Source: Oidiodendron maius Zn
Lineage: Eukaryota > Ascomycota > Leotiomycetes > Myxotrichaceae
DNA length: 64,000 bases
Reading direction: 5' to 3'
Assembly (NCBI GenBank): GCA_000827325.1
Contig: KN832884.1
Coordinates: forward strand, 222,953-286,952
How positions within the stretch are numbered: the stretch's first letter is position 1; the number at the start of each line of letters is the position of its first letter. Below are positions 22,720 through 34,773 of the stretch, in pieces. The position numbers and the translations under genes were made by a program. The notes under the pieces are model-generated. The model did not search any database, had not been told where the DNA came from, and was given only the letters and a program-made list of their open reading frames with translations.

Positions 22720-23711
22720 TCAAAATAACAGAGATATTGTCGCGCACTGAGAGTTTGCTTTGGTGCTTGCTGAACAGTTGTTGCTCTCCTCAAAAATGTC
22801 TCACAAAGTACAGCGGTAGCATTTTAATTCAGTTCATCTCTGTATACCGACATGACTACACTGGTGGCACTGCTGTCATGTTGGAGAGAAGCTGGTGTTG
22901 AGTAGGAGAGCCTTCAGCTCTGCCTTGTTTGCGCTGCCACAATTGGTTTGGTAGGCCGCTTCTTCTGCCCCGTCAGCCAATGGAATTATCGCGCCCAATT
23001 ACGGTGAGGCTCACGGCCAACGCTTGGGTCTGGTTCCTTTTGCGTAATAGAACCAATACTTGATCGAGTAAAGTGACATGCCCAAAGACAGGTAAGCGTC
23101 GTGACTGCCTGCAAAACACCCAGTAAACAAACTACCTAGGTAGGACGAGCTAGTCATGTGACCACATCCTTCTTCAGCAAAACTGCAGGCACAGTACGTC
23201 TCTAGAGCCTCCTCTAGATAAGGAACCGGCCTAGCTTGCCAATACACATAAGAGTAAATATCAAATCTAGAAGTCAGGATGGTCATCGACCGTTAACTGA
23301 GTTGTTCAATTCTGCCTTACGGGGAGCTTCTCCTTCTGCTCGGCAAGGCTCGCTTCACCTTAAATCCCGCCGTAGAACAGTTTTCGCCGAGTTGTCATCT
23401 GATAGCAATGGCTACCTAATTTCACACATAACACACCCGGCGACTAGAGCACAGATGGTGGCTGTGCATAGAATATACAGTGGTTCACTCATGGTTTGGA
23501 AGCGCTGGAAATATTCTCAAGTATTTTATTCCCCTCGCTCTCGTGTTCATGATTTATGTGAAGGCGGTGGCTGTGCAAGCGGTGTGACAGACCTCGACAT
23601 AGTCCCGAAAAGAGGTGTGCCGTAACCACCCACGCCAAGTACGCCTAAAGCTTCAATTCTATAACTTATTCTTTACGCTCAAATCCTTACGCCGCAGTTT
23701 TCCTGCTTCGC
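22720..23711. other. Intergenic upstream of the adenosine deaminase gene
   Basis: About 1 kb lies between the deaminase start and the 3' end of the Srp40-like gene, both on the minus strand. Short frames on both strands lack domains. It presumably contains the deaminase promoter and the Srp40 terminator region. Confidence 0.5.
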
Positions 23712-25112
23712 CTAATCATCAAACTTGATGCCCTTCTTGCCCTCGACGTCAATGTATCCTCCCCTGTAGCTACCACGCTTCTTTTTGTTCTTCTCCTTTG
23801 TGAATCCTTTGCCCTTTGTGACAATCAAATCTTCATGAGCTCTCTGTGCATAATCATACGGAACATATGCGTTGCTGGCCAGTCGCTGGTCCACTTGGAT
23901 ATTTTGGGGAATTCTCGAAAATCGCTCATTGGTCTTTCTTGGCAGATCCTTGACGGGATTTGGTGGGAGAGGGGGTGACAGCTTGCGTAATGGGGCAGCT
24001 TCGGCTTTAGATGCAACTTTTGGTTTGATTTCGGAACCACTAGAAGATGCGCCGGAGGATGATTCCGCCGAGGATGCTGATTTCTTAGCATGGTCGGACA
24101 GAGTAGCACTTGTGTCTGAGGTCTGTTTGTTGTCTTCATTATCGGAATCAGAATCACTGTCTGAGTCGGAGGTAGATACAGAATCAGACTCAGGCAGCGG
24201 CACCTTCTGAGCAATTGAGTGAGTTGACGAGTCAGAGTCGGAGTCAGACTCTGAGGAAGACTCGCTACCCGAGGAGATCGGCTCGGGGTCAACTTGCTTT
24301 GTCTTAGCCGTCTTATTCTCTGAGCTGGAGTCCGAATCTGATTCAGAGGCAGACGAAGAATCGGAGGAGTCTTCGGAAGACGACGAAGCGTCAGTCTTAG
24401 CTTTCTTCGCCTTTGGAGCCTCATCTTCGGAACTCGATTCTGAAGTAGAGTCCGAGTCCGAGTCTGATGACGAGGAATTCGTATCGGGGTGTTCTTTGCG
24501 CTTCAGAGTATTTACTTTAGGCTTCTTTGGCGACGATGCTTTGATGACAGGAGTTTCATTCTCATCATCCGCATCGCTGTCGGAACTGCTTGATGAAGAT
24601 GCTGAAGACGATGACTTTCTTCCCACTTCCTTGTTGATCGGCCTAGTATCTGCCATCTCCACATCGCTATCATTTTCGTCAGAGCTAGTCTCGCTGCTGC
24701 TGTCACTGTCGCTACTGCTGACATCCTTCTTGATGCTCTTCAGTGGCACATGCTGCTTGCTTGCATCTTCCACCGCGGAAGGTCCCCCGCGCTTCAATTG
24801 ACGCCATTCATTGTAGATTGCGCTCAGCGAGGGTGCGTAATTGATATTACTCTCAATTTGTCCGCGAGCCTTGTTCTCCTTAGCAAAGGTCTGGCTTGTA
24901 TTCGTGTATTGGTTTTCAGCAAGGAAAGCCTCTACGAGGCCAACCAGCTCGGAAGGGGGAGATTGGTTAGCGGGTGGATTGTTATTGCCAGACTTTTTTG
25001 CCAGGGCGTCGTTTGACGAATCTCCAGCGCCAGGGAAGAGCCAGTCAGGCTGCTGCTTAGCCGTAGCTCCCTTGCGTTTCCCCATCTTCTGCTTGTTGGG
25101 ATTACCAGACAT
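23712..25112 (-). CDS. Srp40/Nopp140-like nucleolar phosphoprotein
   Basis: Chaperone-like nucleolar protein linked to snoRNP function and rRNA synthesis (family knowledge). A single exon encodes 466 aa. A LisH-like N-terminal segment is seen (LVGLVEAFLAENQYTNTSQTF). The middle 250 residues are alternating Ser/Asp/Glu acidic runs with Lys/Pro-rich spacers (SSSDSDSDS..., APKAKKAKTD), typical CK2 substrate blocks. The C-terminus carries the SRP40 C-terminal domain: NERFSRIPQNIQVDQRLASN, YDYAQRAHEDLIVTKGKGF and RGSYRGGYIDVEGKKGIKF. Start at 25112; a second Met nine codons on is possible. It is divergent from sec3 across about 640 bp. Confidence 0.92.
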   Translation of the reverse strand: MSGNPNKQKMGKRKGATAKQQPDWLFPGAGDSSNDALAKKSGNNNPPANQSPPSELVGLVEAFLAENQYTNTSQTFAKENKARGQIESNINYAPSLSAIYNEWRQLKRGGPSAVEDASKQHVPLKSIKKDVSSSDSDSSSETSSDENDSDVEMADTRPINKEVGRKSSSSASSSSSSDSDADDENETPVIKASSPKKPKVNTLKRKEHPDTNSSSSDSDSDSTSESSSEDEAPKAKKAKTDASSSSEDSSDSSSASESDSDSSSENKTAKTKQVDPEPISSGSESSSESDSDSDSSTHSIAQKVPLPESDSVSTSDSDSDSDSDNEDNKQTSDTSATLSDHAKKSASSAESSSGASSSGSEIKPKVASKAEAAPLRKLSPPLPPNPVKDLPRKTNERFSRIPQNIQVDQRLASNAYVPYDYAQRAHEDLIVTKGKGFTKEKNKKKRGSYRGGYIDVEGKKGIKFDD

Positions 25113-25750
25113 CGCAGCAGAAAAGAGGGTTGGTGTTATGGCTATTCAGTTGCAAGACAGCGTAGGATAAAGTTTATTTTTCACTTTCACTTTGGCGCGC
25201 GAACATTTTTTATGACGGCTAAAGGGTTCCTGGCAGATAAGACAAGCGAGATCGGGTCTAGCCTGAACTAATCTAGCGTATATTTGACAACAGAAAAGAA
25301 TTGGGGCACGTGACTCTGAAATGGAGAAATCGACGAAACCCAAGTATCAAGGGAGCCAGTTAAGTTAATCAGTCCCGTGAACATGTCACCATCAGATATA
25401 AGTTGTAGCTGGTCAAGAAAATATACCTTCAAATCTTTATACTTATCGTTACAGCCTCGTGGCAACCGTCGAGCCTCGTTGTTCTCATAATGCGCACTAG
25501 GTCTCTGCAGGTCACCGTTTCGCTTTGGTGTCCCAAAGGGAGAGAGCTTGATGTCAACCAATACACCTGACAACGTGAATCTCCCGCCATTGTACAACAC
25601 TCGAATTCTGCTGAGCTGATAGATCCGTGCGGTTACTTCTCAGAGCCATGGTCAGGGCGAGAGAACAGGAGCAGCACTCTTCAGGCATCGCCCACAAGTA
25701 GATGACTGGACAGAACTCCTAATTCGGAGAGACGACGTGGACTCCGCCAA
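25113..25750. promoter_or_regulatory. Divergent promoter region, Srp40-like gene and sec3
   Basis: This stretch separates two divergently transcribed housekeeping genes and must hold both promoters. A GCACGTGACT box lies at 25306-25315, about 200 bp from the Srp40-like start. No TATA box stands out. A frame of 110 codons on the minus strand is judged a chance frame. Confidence 0.55.
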
Positions 25751-28700
25751 ATGGAGACTGCACAGCAGAATGGACCTGGCGGGGTCAACGGCAGCGCTGG
25801 TATCAGCAAGGCCGAACGATTTGAGGATGAGAAGCGTAGGATTGTGGACAGCTGCTTCAACAAAAAGGACGAAGATGGATCATGTAAGATTGCAGAGCGC
25901 GACTCGACACCCGCGAACTCCTGGATACTAGCTAACTGATTCCCTCGCAGTAATCGAATCGTACATTACCCACATCAGAATCATTGAAGATGCGGCTTTC
26001 CCAGCATCTCCACCTCCGCCAAATGCCAATCCAGCAACGAAGAAGCCCCGCCTTGTCATTGTGGCAGTTCGCAAGTCGGGGCGTGTACGGGTGCACAAGG
26101 CAAGAGAGAATGCGAATGGGACATTTTCAATAGGCAAAACGTGGATGCTTGATGACCTCTCCTCCATCCAATCGTATACTGGCGCAGTCTCACAAACACC
26201 CGAAGAAGAGCAGCAGAAGCAGTGGGCAGGTGGTATCGGGTTCATCGTGACTCTCGGGAAATCATATTACTGGCAGGCGAACACTCAAAAGGAAAAGCAG
26301 TTCTTTATTGCAAGCCTTGTCAAGATCTATACAAAATACACCGGTGGCAAAGTGCCACAGCTTATTGGATTTGAGCAGAGGGAGATAGATCAGCTGGTTG
26401 GCAGTTCACGATCTCTGCCGCCGTCACAGACGCAATCACCAAGCACTCCAATACCGTCTTATTCCCAGGTGCAGAATCGTCCACCGCCACGAGACCCGTC
26501 CCGCGAACCTGGACTGCGCAGTCAGCCAAGCCGAGATGGTATCCAGCGGCCATCAGCGCAGGCATCGCCAATTGGAGGGCCTTCTCCAGTTGGAGGACCT
26601 TCTCCCACAGCAAGGCCGCCAATGCGTTCTCGAAGGATGGAATCTCCAAATGAGAGTTTTGACTCCACCAACGCCCTTGCGGCACAACAGAGTCAACCTG
26701 CTTTGCGAAGAGTAGCAGCCGCTAACCAGAGCCAGGAGTCTTTTGGAAGAAGCGACGATGCGTCGAGTTTACCGCCCCGTTCCCGAAGTGGGCTTAATGG
26801 CGTGCCAAACACACCTGGCAGATTTCCAGATCGTAGTGTGACTCCGACATCACAGCGCGCTACCACTCCGGACAGCACCTTTTCAGGCGCGCGGGATATG
26901 CCAGAAGATGCGCCTCCAGTACCAGCACCGCTAACTCTTCCTCCGGAGAGGCGTCGCCCACCATTACCTGTCCTAGGTGATTCTTTCCAACGTACGCAGA
27001 ACCTGGATGAAAATATTATACCTGCGCCATTGGCAAGTCCGGGGATGCGTCGAGAAGACTTAAGACCTCCAGCTCGCAGTAGCGAACGAACCCAACCACG
27101 CGAGCGAGACTCGGACACTATGGGTAATTTGAGCCCACAGCCAATACCGAACGGCAACCAAGTCGAGTCTCCCCGGAGTATATCAGGAGACGTAAAGAGA
27201 GGCGAGGCCAGCCAAAGTCCACTAAGCGCGAAAGCTGTGGCCATGTCCCAGCCGGCTATATCGTCTCCAATTATCCGGACGCCTGTCGACAAGGTCGAGC
27301 CTGAAGAGACGCGTCCAGGTCTAGGATCTATGATCAAGCAGAAGTCACCTCTGAATGAAACACCAGTAATAACCCCCCCAAAGCTAGAAGAAGAGACGCG
27401 TCCAGGGCTTGGACCGATGATCAAGCAAAAGTCGCCTGTCACAAGTCCAAGCGAACCCCCACCAGAGCCTGAAGGAGAAGCACGCCCAGGTCTTGGTCCG
27501 ATGATCAGGAAGAAATCCAGGCCTGAAATTGCAAATGCATTCCTCAGCGCGGCGAAAAGCGCTAGCGCATTGAGTACTTTCAAGCCTCGCGCGGGAGGCG
27601 CAGCAGAAAAATTGAGGGAAGCCGCTGCAAAAGCACAAGCACAGGAGCAGGGCCCAGATGGCATCACTGGCGTGATCCCAGCTCCGGGTCTGGTCCGGGC
27701 AACTGGAAGCAATTCCAATTTGGCCACTCCAACCAGAACTCCGATTGAAACTCCTTCGACCCTGAGGGAGAAGGAAGCTCCGCTTGAGAGTAAGATAATA
27801 TCCGCGAAGTCTGAACAGCCCAATGGTACAAAAGAGGCTCTAAAGGTGGCAAACGGCGGCGCTTCGGTAGAAAAGCCCGCGGCCAGAGAGGGCAAGCGAC
27901 AGAAACCAGCTTCAGAAACAATGCAGAAAGAGCTTGCATCTTTGGGAATAGACTCCATCATACTAGGCGGTAAGGGTAACGACCTTATTGCTGTTTGGGA
28001 TGAGTTCGGATGGGCTGGCGAAGGTGTGCACACCAAAAACATCGACCAGATGAAGGAGGAGATTGAGCGAGAACTCAATAAGGTTCAAGCTGGAGGATGG
28101 CTGAATAGATTAGAGGAGGAGGATGAGAGAGTCGAGGCTATCAAATCTGGCCTCGATAGATGTATTGACGAGTGCGATGAGCTTGATGGGTTGCTGACGT
28201 TATACCTCGTGGAGCTTAGTGTAAGTTCTGGTGTAAATACTCTAGTCTTTTATACTGACACTTGCAGACTCTCGACGAGGACATTGCTTTTATTGAAGCT
28301 CAATCTCAGGGCCTTCAAGTCCAAGCCGCGAACCAGAAGCTTCTTCAAGCCGAGCTCCAATCCCTGCTCGATACCATATCAATTTCATCCACACAGCTCG
28401 ACGGCCTCTCTCAAGCCTCCTTGGAGTCTTCTCGTGGACTCGAGCAAATTGAATCATCTCTTGTCATCCTCTATAAGGCTTTGTTAACGATCGACCCTTC
28501 ACTTACTCTTTCTGGCGGACGGCCGAGCGAAGATGCAGGCTTAGGGCAGACTGGGGGCTTCGGTAGCAGCGAGATCGGGAGCATGCAGGTACTGCAAGAG
28601 AAGAAGGACACATACAGAAATGAAGCGGCTACATTCCTTCGCCGACTTAGACCGTTCTTGCAAGTTAAATTTGCCGCAGCTATCGATGAGACTAGAAAGG

Positions 28701-30400
28701 TTCTAGAACGCGAGAAAGGCTCAAGTCTTTCTCGCGTTGGCAAAGTGAAGCTTGACTCAAGGAATCATGACCTCTCTCGGGATGTGCTATGGAAATACGG
28801 CCCGCTGATGCTCTTTGCACGAGAAGTCGATCGCCCAGAATGGGAAGAACTAATGAAGACTTACGAATCAGTTGCCAGGCCTCTCTACCAAGACGAATTC
28901 AGGGACGCGGTGTTTGCGTGGAAACGCACTGCAAGAAAGGCAGCTGGGGATGAGAATGATATTTTATTCACGTCGCAGCTTGAGAAGCAAGGCGAAGGTA
29001 TTGCTACTACTGCACGAAAGCTTACTGTAAAGAGAAGTCAAACATTAGCGAAGACCTTACGAGCTCCTATTGGCGACAACAGTAGCAAATCTGGTCTCGA
29101 TAAGACTGGATCCGACGGCAAACTTCCTCCATACGAAGTGTTTGGTGGGGTTCTTGAAGAAATTCTTCCAATAGTGAGCATGGAGCAAAATTTTATGGTT
29201 AAATTCTTCCACATTACGTCTCTGGAGCAGTACGACTTTCCCGAAGCAGTCGCTGCTGCATCACCGGACGAGAGACGCGGTGGTGATTTGAGGCGGCCAA
29301 GAGTGATGGAACCCAATCGAGACCTTGCGAAGCAAGTTGTTCAATCCATGGAGGAAGTCTATTCATTCTTTCCTGGTGACCTGCAGTCTCTTGTAGACTG
29401 GGGCCTTCAATCAGATCCATTGTAAGTTAATCTCCAGACGGATTCGTTCGTACAAATCATATTAACAAACTATAGACAAGGTGTTGGCCTGATTGCGGCC
29501 ATTGAGCGCAAGCTTGTTGAGTTTGAAGAGTCGAGCCAAGAATTCCTCGCACGGACACTTCAAAAGCAGCACACTCGACTTACCGGCCACTTTTCAAAGT
29601 TCCTCGACTCACAGATCCAGGCAATCGAAGATACTAAAGTTAAAATTAAGAAGCGCAAGGGCGTCATTGGCTTCATGCGCATTTTCCCATCTTTCTCGTT
29701 GGCACTGGAGACGATGCTTACATCTGCCGACAACCTTGAAATTCGGGAGACTGTCAACCAAGCATATACTCGAATTAATAAGGCGATGTTCGAGTCTCTC
29801 AAAGTCATAGCGAGAGAAAATCCAAGTGCACAGACGGCAGGTGCTGATCCGGAAGACAAAGAGGCTCTCAACTACCAGATTTTGCTTATTGAAAACATGA
29901 ACCATTATGTTGAGGAAGTTGAGACTCGGTCCAATCCAGTTTTAGAAGAATGGAAGCAGAATGCTGCCCAGGAAATGGGGGAGCACATGTCTCTCTACGT
30001 CGGAGCCGTGATCCGAAGGCCGCTAGGCAAATTGCTTGACTTCCTCGAGAGTACGGAAAGTCTCATGCATTCTCGCCAACCGGGAGAGCCGGCAACCAAG
30101 ATCTCTGGAATGACAAGTCATTCCAAATCTACGTTCCACAAGATCCTAGCAGCGTATGATTCGAAAGAGATTAAACGAGGTATTGAAACACTCAAGAAAC
30201 GGGTCGAAAAGCACTTTGGAGATATTGACGACCCTGCGCTTGGTCGCAGCCTTGTGGCCGTAGTGCAAGGGGAATGCGAGAGATACTATGAGAAGGTTGA
30301 GGATAGAATTTTGACAATAAGCAGAGATGTATATGATGGAGATGTGCTTGCTGAATGGACGCGATCAGATGTGGTCTCGGCCTTTAAGCACAACAGATGA
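25751..30400 (+). CDS. sec3: Exocyst complex component Sec3
   Basis: Landmark exocyst subunit that binds PI(4,5)P2 and Rho GTPases and tethers secretory vesicles at growth sites such as hyphal tips. Exons 25751-25883, 25951-28220, 28268-29421 and 29476-30400 give 1493 aa. The N-terminal PH-like domain (about 45-140) has the basic patch ATKKPRLVIVAVRKSGRVRV and ends in KEKQFFIASLVKIYTKYTGG. A disordered Pro/Ser/Arg-rich linker follows, containing three copies of RPGLGxMI[KR]xKS at about residues 493-565. After it come a coiled-coil segment (MKEEIERELNKVQAGGWLNRLEEEDERVEAIK, in part) and the Sec3 C-terminal helical domain from about residue 770 to the end (KFAAAIDETRKVLEREKG, FPSFSLALETML). Introns are 47-67 nt. 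Confidence 0.95.
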
Positions 30401-30748
30401 GGAGCGGAACTCCGCGTTATAACTGAATAAAGGGCGTTCACGGGGGCATTCGTTTTCATTTGTATATTTGAGCGACAGTTACGAATTTGGCTTTTTTGGT
30501 CCATTGGAAACTACAGGGCTGCATGCATGGCTTGGAATTGTATATAATGTGTATATATAGGACTGCTTGGTGGCGCAATTGAAGATGCTTTAATCGCCGG
30601 GTTGGTATCCTGACTTGTCGATCCGAGGGTAAGACGGGAATTAACGGAGAAACTCTATGCCATCACGTAATATAAAAGTATCCTTCAACAGTGGGAGGAA
30701 CTTTCAACATTCAAAAAACTAGTTTGGCTATGCAGTATAAATTGAGCA
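30401..30748. other. Intergenic between sec3 and the MFS transporter
   Basis: This 348-bp stretch holds the sec3 3' UTR and a short promoter for the following gene in the same direction. No other feature is seen. Confidence 0.5.
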
Positions 30749-32226
30749 ATGCAACAGCCAACAGCTGCAATTGAACTTCCTGGAACTCACGCAGGTGAAC
30801 ATGGTGGCGAATTGGAAGCCTCAGCTGGAGGCCATTCCAGTCCAGACACTCCGCCCGAGTTACGCCCCATAACCAGGAACCGGCAAATTCTAGTCTTGAT
30901 ATCTGGCTTCCTGACAATATGCATTACAATCGGGTTCAATCAGTCATATGGTGTGTTTCAAAACTACTACATATCACCGACGCAGACGATGCTCCCGAAG
31001 TCGACGCGCAGTGACGGCGCGCTGGTGGCGTTCATAGGTACGTTGGGCTACGGGCTCACATGGAGCGGAAGCATCTTTGTGAATCCCGCGATGGCGAGGT
31101 TAGGCGTGCGAGGTAATCGTGGGCTGGGCATATTGGGGGTGTGTTTTATGAGCCTCGGGTTCTTGCTTGCGAGCTTCAGTACGCAGGTTAGTCGATCTTC
31201 TTCCCCCATCTGTGCCACGCCCGCGAGACTCACAAGTGTGCATCCAGGTCTGGCATCTCCTGCTCACTCAAGGCCTACTGTACGGGATCGGTTCTTCCCT
31301 ACTTTACTTCCCCATCTTGAGCGCTGCTCCGGAGTACTTCACTTCTCATCGCGGGTCCGCCATGGGCTTCATTCTCTCTGGGGCAGGGGTAGGCGGACTT
31401 GTCTTCTCACCTCTAATCCGCGCGCTCTTAACCGCCATCGGACCCCGCTGGACTCTACGACTGCTCGCCTTGTTAAACTTGACCATCTCGCTGCCGGTAG
31501 CTCTGACGTCTGCGCCGTCGCGCTTCATCGGTAGACGGCCTACGCATGTGGATCTGAAACTGGCGCTCAAACCAGCGTTTCTCTTCAGCGCAGGCGCCGC
31601 ATTCTTGCAGGCGGGTGGGAACGGGCTGCCGGCCACATTCTTACCTGAGTATTCCGTGGCGCTGGGATATTCTGCAAGTGCCGGTGCGTCGCTGCTTGCA
31701 GTTTCGAATGCCGTCAATTCAGTTAGTCGGATTGTCACGGGGTACGCGGGGGATAAGTGTGGAAGGCAGAACACTCTTATCGTGACTGTATTAGTATGCG
31801 TTATGTCTGTATTGGGCTTGTGGTTGGAAAGTACGCAAGATGGAGGAAAGGCGGTCTTGTGGGTGCTCTTTGTCGTATGCTATGGCGTTGCAGGTGGAGG
31901 ATACAATGCGCTGTTTCCGACTGTAAGTGATCGCATGGCGTCCCTGATGTAGATCATCTGCATGTGCTGACCGCGACAAGACTGTTGCCGAGGTGTTTGG
32001 TATACATGCATATGCCAGCGTGAATGGTTTCATGTATTTTATTCGCGGTCTTGGGACGATGGCTGGGAGTCCTATCGGTGGCCAAATTCTTGGCGAAAGC
32101 AAATTGGTCAACTATAAGAACGTGGTGTGGTTTGATGCCGCGCTGTTGGGAGGTGCTGCTTTGTGTGTGGTAGGCGTTCGATGGTGGGATGCAGTTGAAA
32201 AGAGGAGCTGGAAATGGAGAGCCTGA
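30749..32226 (+). CDS. MFS transporter, monocarboxylate-transporter (MCT) like
   Basis: Twelve-TM permease of the fungal MCT-like branch of the major facilitator superfamily. Exons 30749-31186, 31248-31922 and 31981-32226 give 452 aa; introns are 61 and 58 nt, GT-AG. The N-terminus is hydrophilic. TM1 (LVLISGFLTICITIGFNQSYGVFQNYY) carries the Gly-Val-Phe and FNQSYGVFQ pattern of fungal MCT-type permeases. GFILSGAGVGGLVFSPLI in TM5 is also typical, and GRRPTH lies in the central loop. The final exon encodes the last two helices (VNGFMYFIRGLGTMAGSPIGG). The substrate could be a carboxylate, riboflavin or another small molecule; sequence alone does not tell. No biosynthetic genes surround it. 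Confidence 0.9.
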
Positions 32227-33546
32227 TTGCTTTTAAACCATATCATGGTGATTCTGCTGTTGGCATGTACTGTACCTCGAGGTACCGGCAGCTTCAACTC
32301 GTCACCGAATCAGACCAACTCGCAACCCCCCATATCTCCCGCTCTGCAGATGATCTGCTTCTGCGCTGCGGGGGACGTGAAACATGTCATGGGCAATCGA
32401 GGAAATCACATCCATCTTTAAATCTCGCTTGCAGCAAATCCCTAGTAGCACCGGGCGTTGAAAGGGGGAAGTTGCAGATGTGGAGCTTAATTTGAGGGTT
32501 TAGGTTTCCCTCGCGCTGGTTATTCCCGGAATGTGCATGCATGTAGTCATCGCCACCTCGAGAATTCCCTTTCCAGACATGACAGGTGCAGCTTGCCCAA
32601 TGCCTAAAGTGTTTATTGATCTCTCAAATACGGTCCAGAAAGGTGGCGACCTGTGAGTCTGATGTAAGAGGTAGACGTACGAGAGGAAATATTACATAGG
32701 ACCTCGATACTAATCGGGGTCGGAGATAGCTTACGGGCAGCGCAACCTGGGGCCTTGGAGATTTGGCCAATTTCTGCAGCTGGCCAGACATGACATAGCT
32801 AGCTACTGTACGTGCTATAACGGAGTCATCCCCTTTTAGAAAGGTCGAAAGTCAGTTGCGACGCCGAGCCCTGTACAAGCACCGCGTCTTCTGGCAGTCT
32901 TTCAGCTGTTGGCGGGCAATCCTTTCTGGTCTCGGCTTTGGCGTTGGATGCCGAAACCTTGCTCGGAAGGGAAACGCCAGTCGCGAGCGGTTTCGCTACC
33001 ACACTTGACATCTCGTCGACCGAAAGCTTACAGAAGCCCGGAGCGGTCGCTCAGCACCCCGCTGGCTTGCCAGGCGCCAAGCAGATCGCAGGGTGGTCCG
33101 GCGGTGGCTGTGAGGCGTAATAGATACCTAACCCTTGCTACAGCAATTCTCGCACGGGAATCAGGTACCACTCGATGCCTTCTTTTCTGATGTCAGTGAT
33201 AATTTTAGTACCTCACGCCCTAGGTTGCGCAATAGTGACTCTCGACTTGTTGCAGCTGAGCCTGGTGGGAAACCTTGAAACCTCCCAAGGCGGCCTTAAG
33301 CATTTCAAAACCTTCACCTGCCTTTACCAGCCTTCAAAAGCCTGACTATCGCACCTCTCCCTGCCTTGTTTATTACTTCAGCGACTGCTGGTTACGCCTT
33401 GCTTCCTCGCTCCAGCTATGTATCAGTGATAGTACCTCGCTCCTACAAAGATCACCTCCTTTGACAGCCAAGGCTTCAAGTTAAAAGATATATATGCAAA
33501 CAACATAATCACTCCATCTATTCCAAAACGCAAATTGTAGTCTGTA
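32227..33546. other. Intergenic stretch, no gene seen
   Basis: 1.3 kb of mixed composition separates two membrane-protein genes on the same strand. The few open frames are short, overlapping and without domains. A CT-rich run at about 33270-33480 is probably the leader or promoter of the 7TM gene. Confidence 0.5.
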
Positions 33547-34773
33547 ATGGATTCGCCGCCACCCCCTCCACCTGGAGGATACGAGGACAGAGGTCCTCAG
33601 ATGATTGCCATCTACTGGATTGAGGCTGCAATTGCCATTCTGGTCGTCGCTCTGCGAATTTGGGGACGAGTTGTCATACGACAAGTAGGCGCGGATGACT
33701 ATGTAATGATATTCACATTAGTAGGTTTTCTCCACTTCGTTGATTGCCTGAAAGCTCTTTGTCAACCCCCAAAGAATATTCCTGACACCCAGCTTCAGAT
33801 CCTCTTCCTTATCCTGGCCAGTATCTCAACTTATTATGCCAGTATCGGGGGTCTCAGGCACTTGTTTGATCTCACTGCGGATCAACAGTCCCAAGTTATT
33901 CGGATTAACTGGGTTACGCAGCCGTGGGTCATCTTTGGCTTCGCAACTGGCAAGATCTCAGTGGCCCTACTCATTCTCCGCATTATTGGGCCCAATGCTT
34001 TCTGGCGCCGATGGATCCTTTACTTTGCCATGGTCACGGTCTTAATTCTCAACTCCATCGACTGCATTATAACGTTCACGCAGTGTAATCCACCTAAGGC
34101 GCTCTGGGAGCCCCAACTCATAGCTGAGGGGAAAGCAAAGTGCTGGAATCCCCATATCCAGGCGGACTATGCAATTTTCTTGTCGAGTAAGTTGTTAGCT
34201 CCCAGTACATAAGAACTCTAGACTAATACTACAATTTTAGGTTGGAACGTGATGATTGACGTTATGCTCGCAATTCTCCCAGTCACGATACTCTACAAGC
34301 TCAACTTGAGTCTTAAGAAGAAGCTCGGCCTGAGCGCACTCCTCGGACTAGGCCTTGTCGCTGCTATCTGCGGTGCCATCAAGACCAAGTTCCTAGCTGG
34401 CCTGAGTGCCCGCTCAGATCTGACATGGGAGACCTACAATCTCTTCGTGTGGTCAGGCGCCGAGTTATTCGTCATCATTGTATGCGGCAGCATCCCACCC
34501 ATCAAGCCCCTCTATGACATGGTATTCCGGAAGAATCACCGCGGCGACTACGACTACTCCGGCAGCAGCAACCGTTACATTGCAGAGCATAGTCTGAAGA
34601 GCGCCAGAAGCGATCAGCCGCTCGAGGCTTCAGACAGGCATCTCATGGATTCTTCCGATGAGGAGCTTGGTCTTACAGGCGTGAGAGTAGGTGAGAAGGG
34701 AAAGCAGATACCTAGGGGTGGGGGGGTTACGAAAATAACGGACATTAGCGTCACGCAAGGGCGGAGGTCGTGA
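33547..34773 (+). CDS. Fungal rhodopsin-like 7TM integral membrane protein
   Basis: Resembles the fungal integral membrane proteins of the PTH11-related rhodopsin-like family, thought to be surface sensors. Exons 33547-33720, 33799-34186 and 34241-34773 give 364 aa. The first intron (78 nt, GTAGGT...CTTCAG) is a multiple of three without an in-frame stop. Removing it restores a continuous TM2 (DDYVMIFTLILFLILASIST) and is therefore preferred. Family signatures: GADDYVMIF after TM1, QPWVIFGFATGKISVALLILRI, QCNPPKALWEP, SSWNVMIDVMLAILPVTILYKLNL and a late TM with ELFVIIVCGSIPPIKPLYD. The cytosolic tail of about 90 residues is Ser/Asp-rich. There is no CFEM domain. The ligand is unknown. Confidence 0.85.

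Noticed and set aside
26693-28078. 461-codon open frame antisense to sec3
   Set aside because: It mirrors the Pro/Ser-rich linker of Sec3; long antisense frames are common opposite such biased codon use, and no domain is present.
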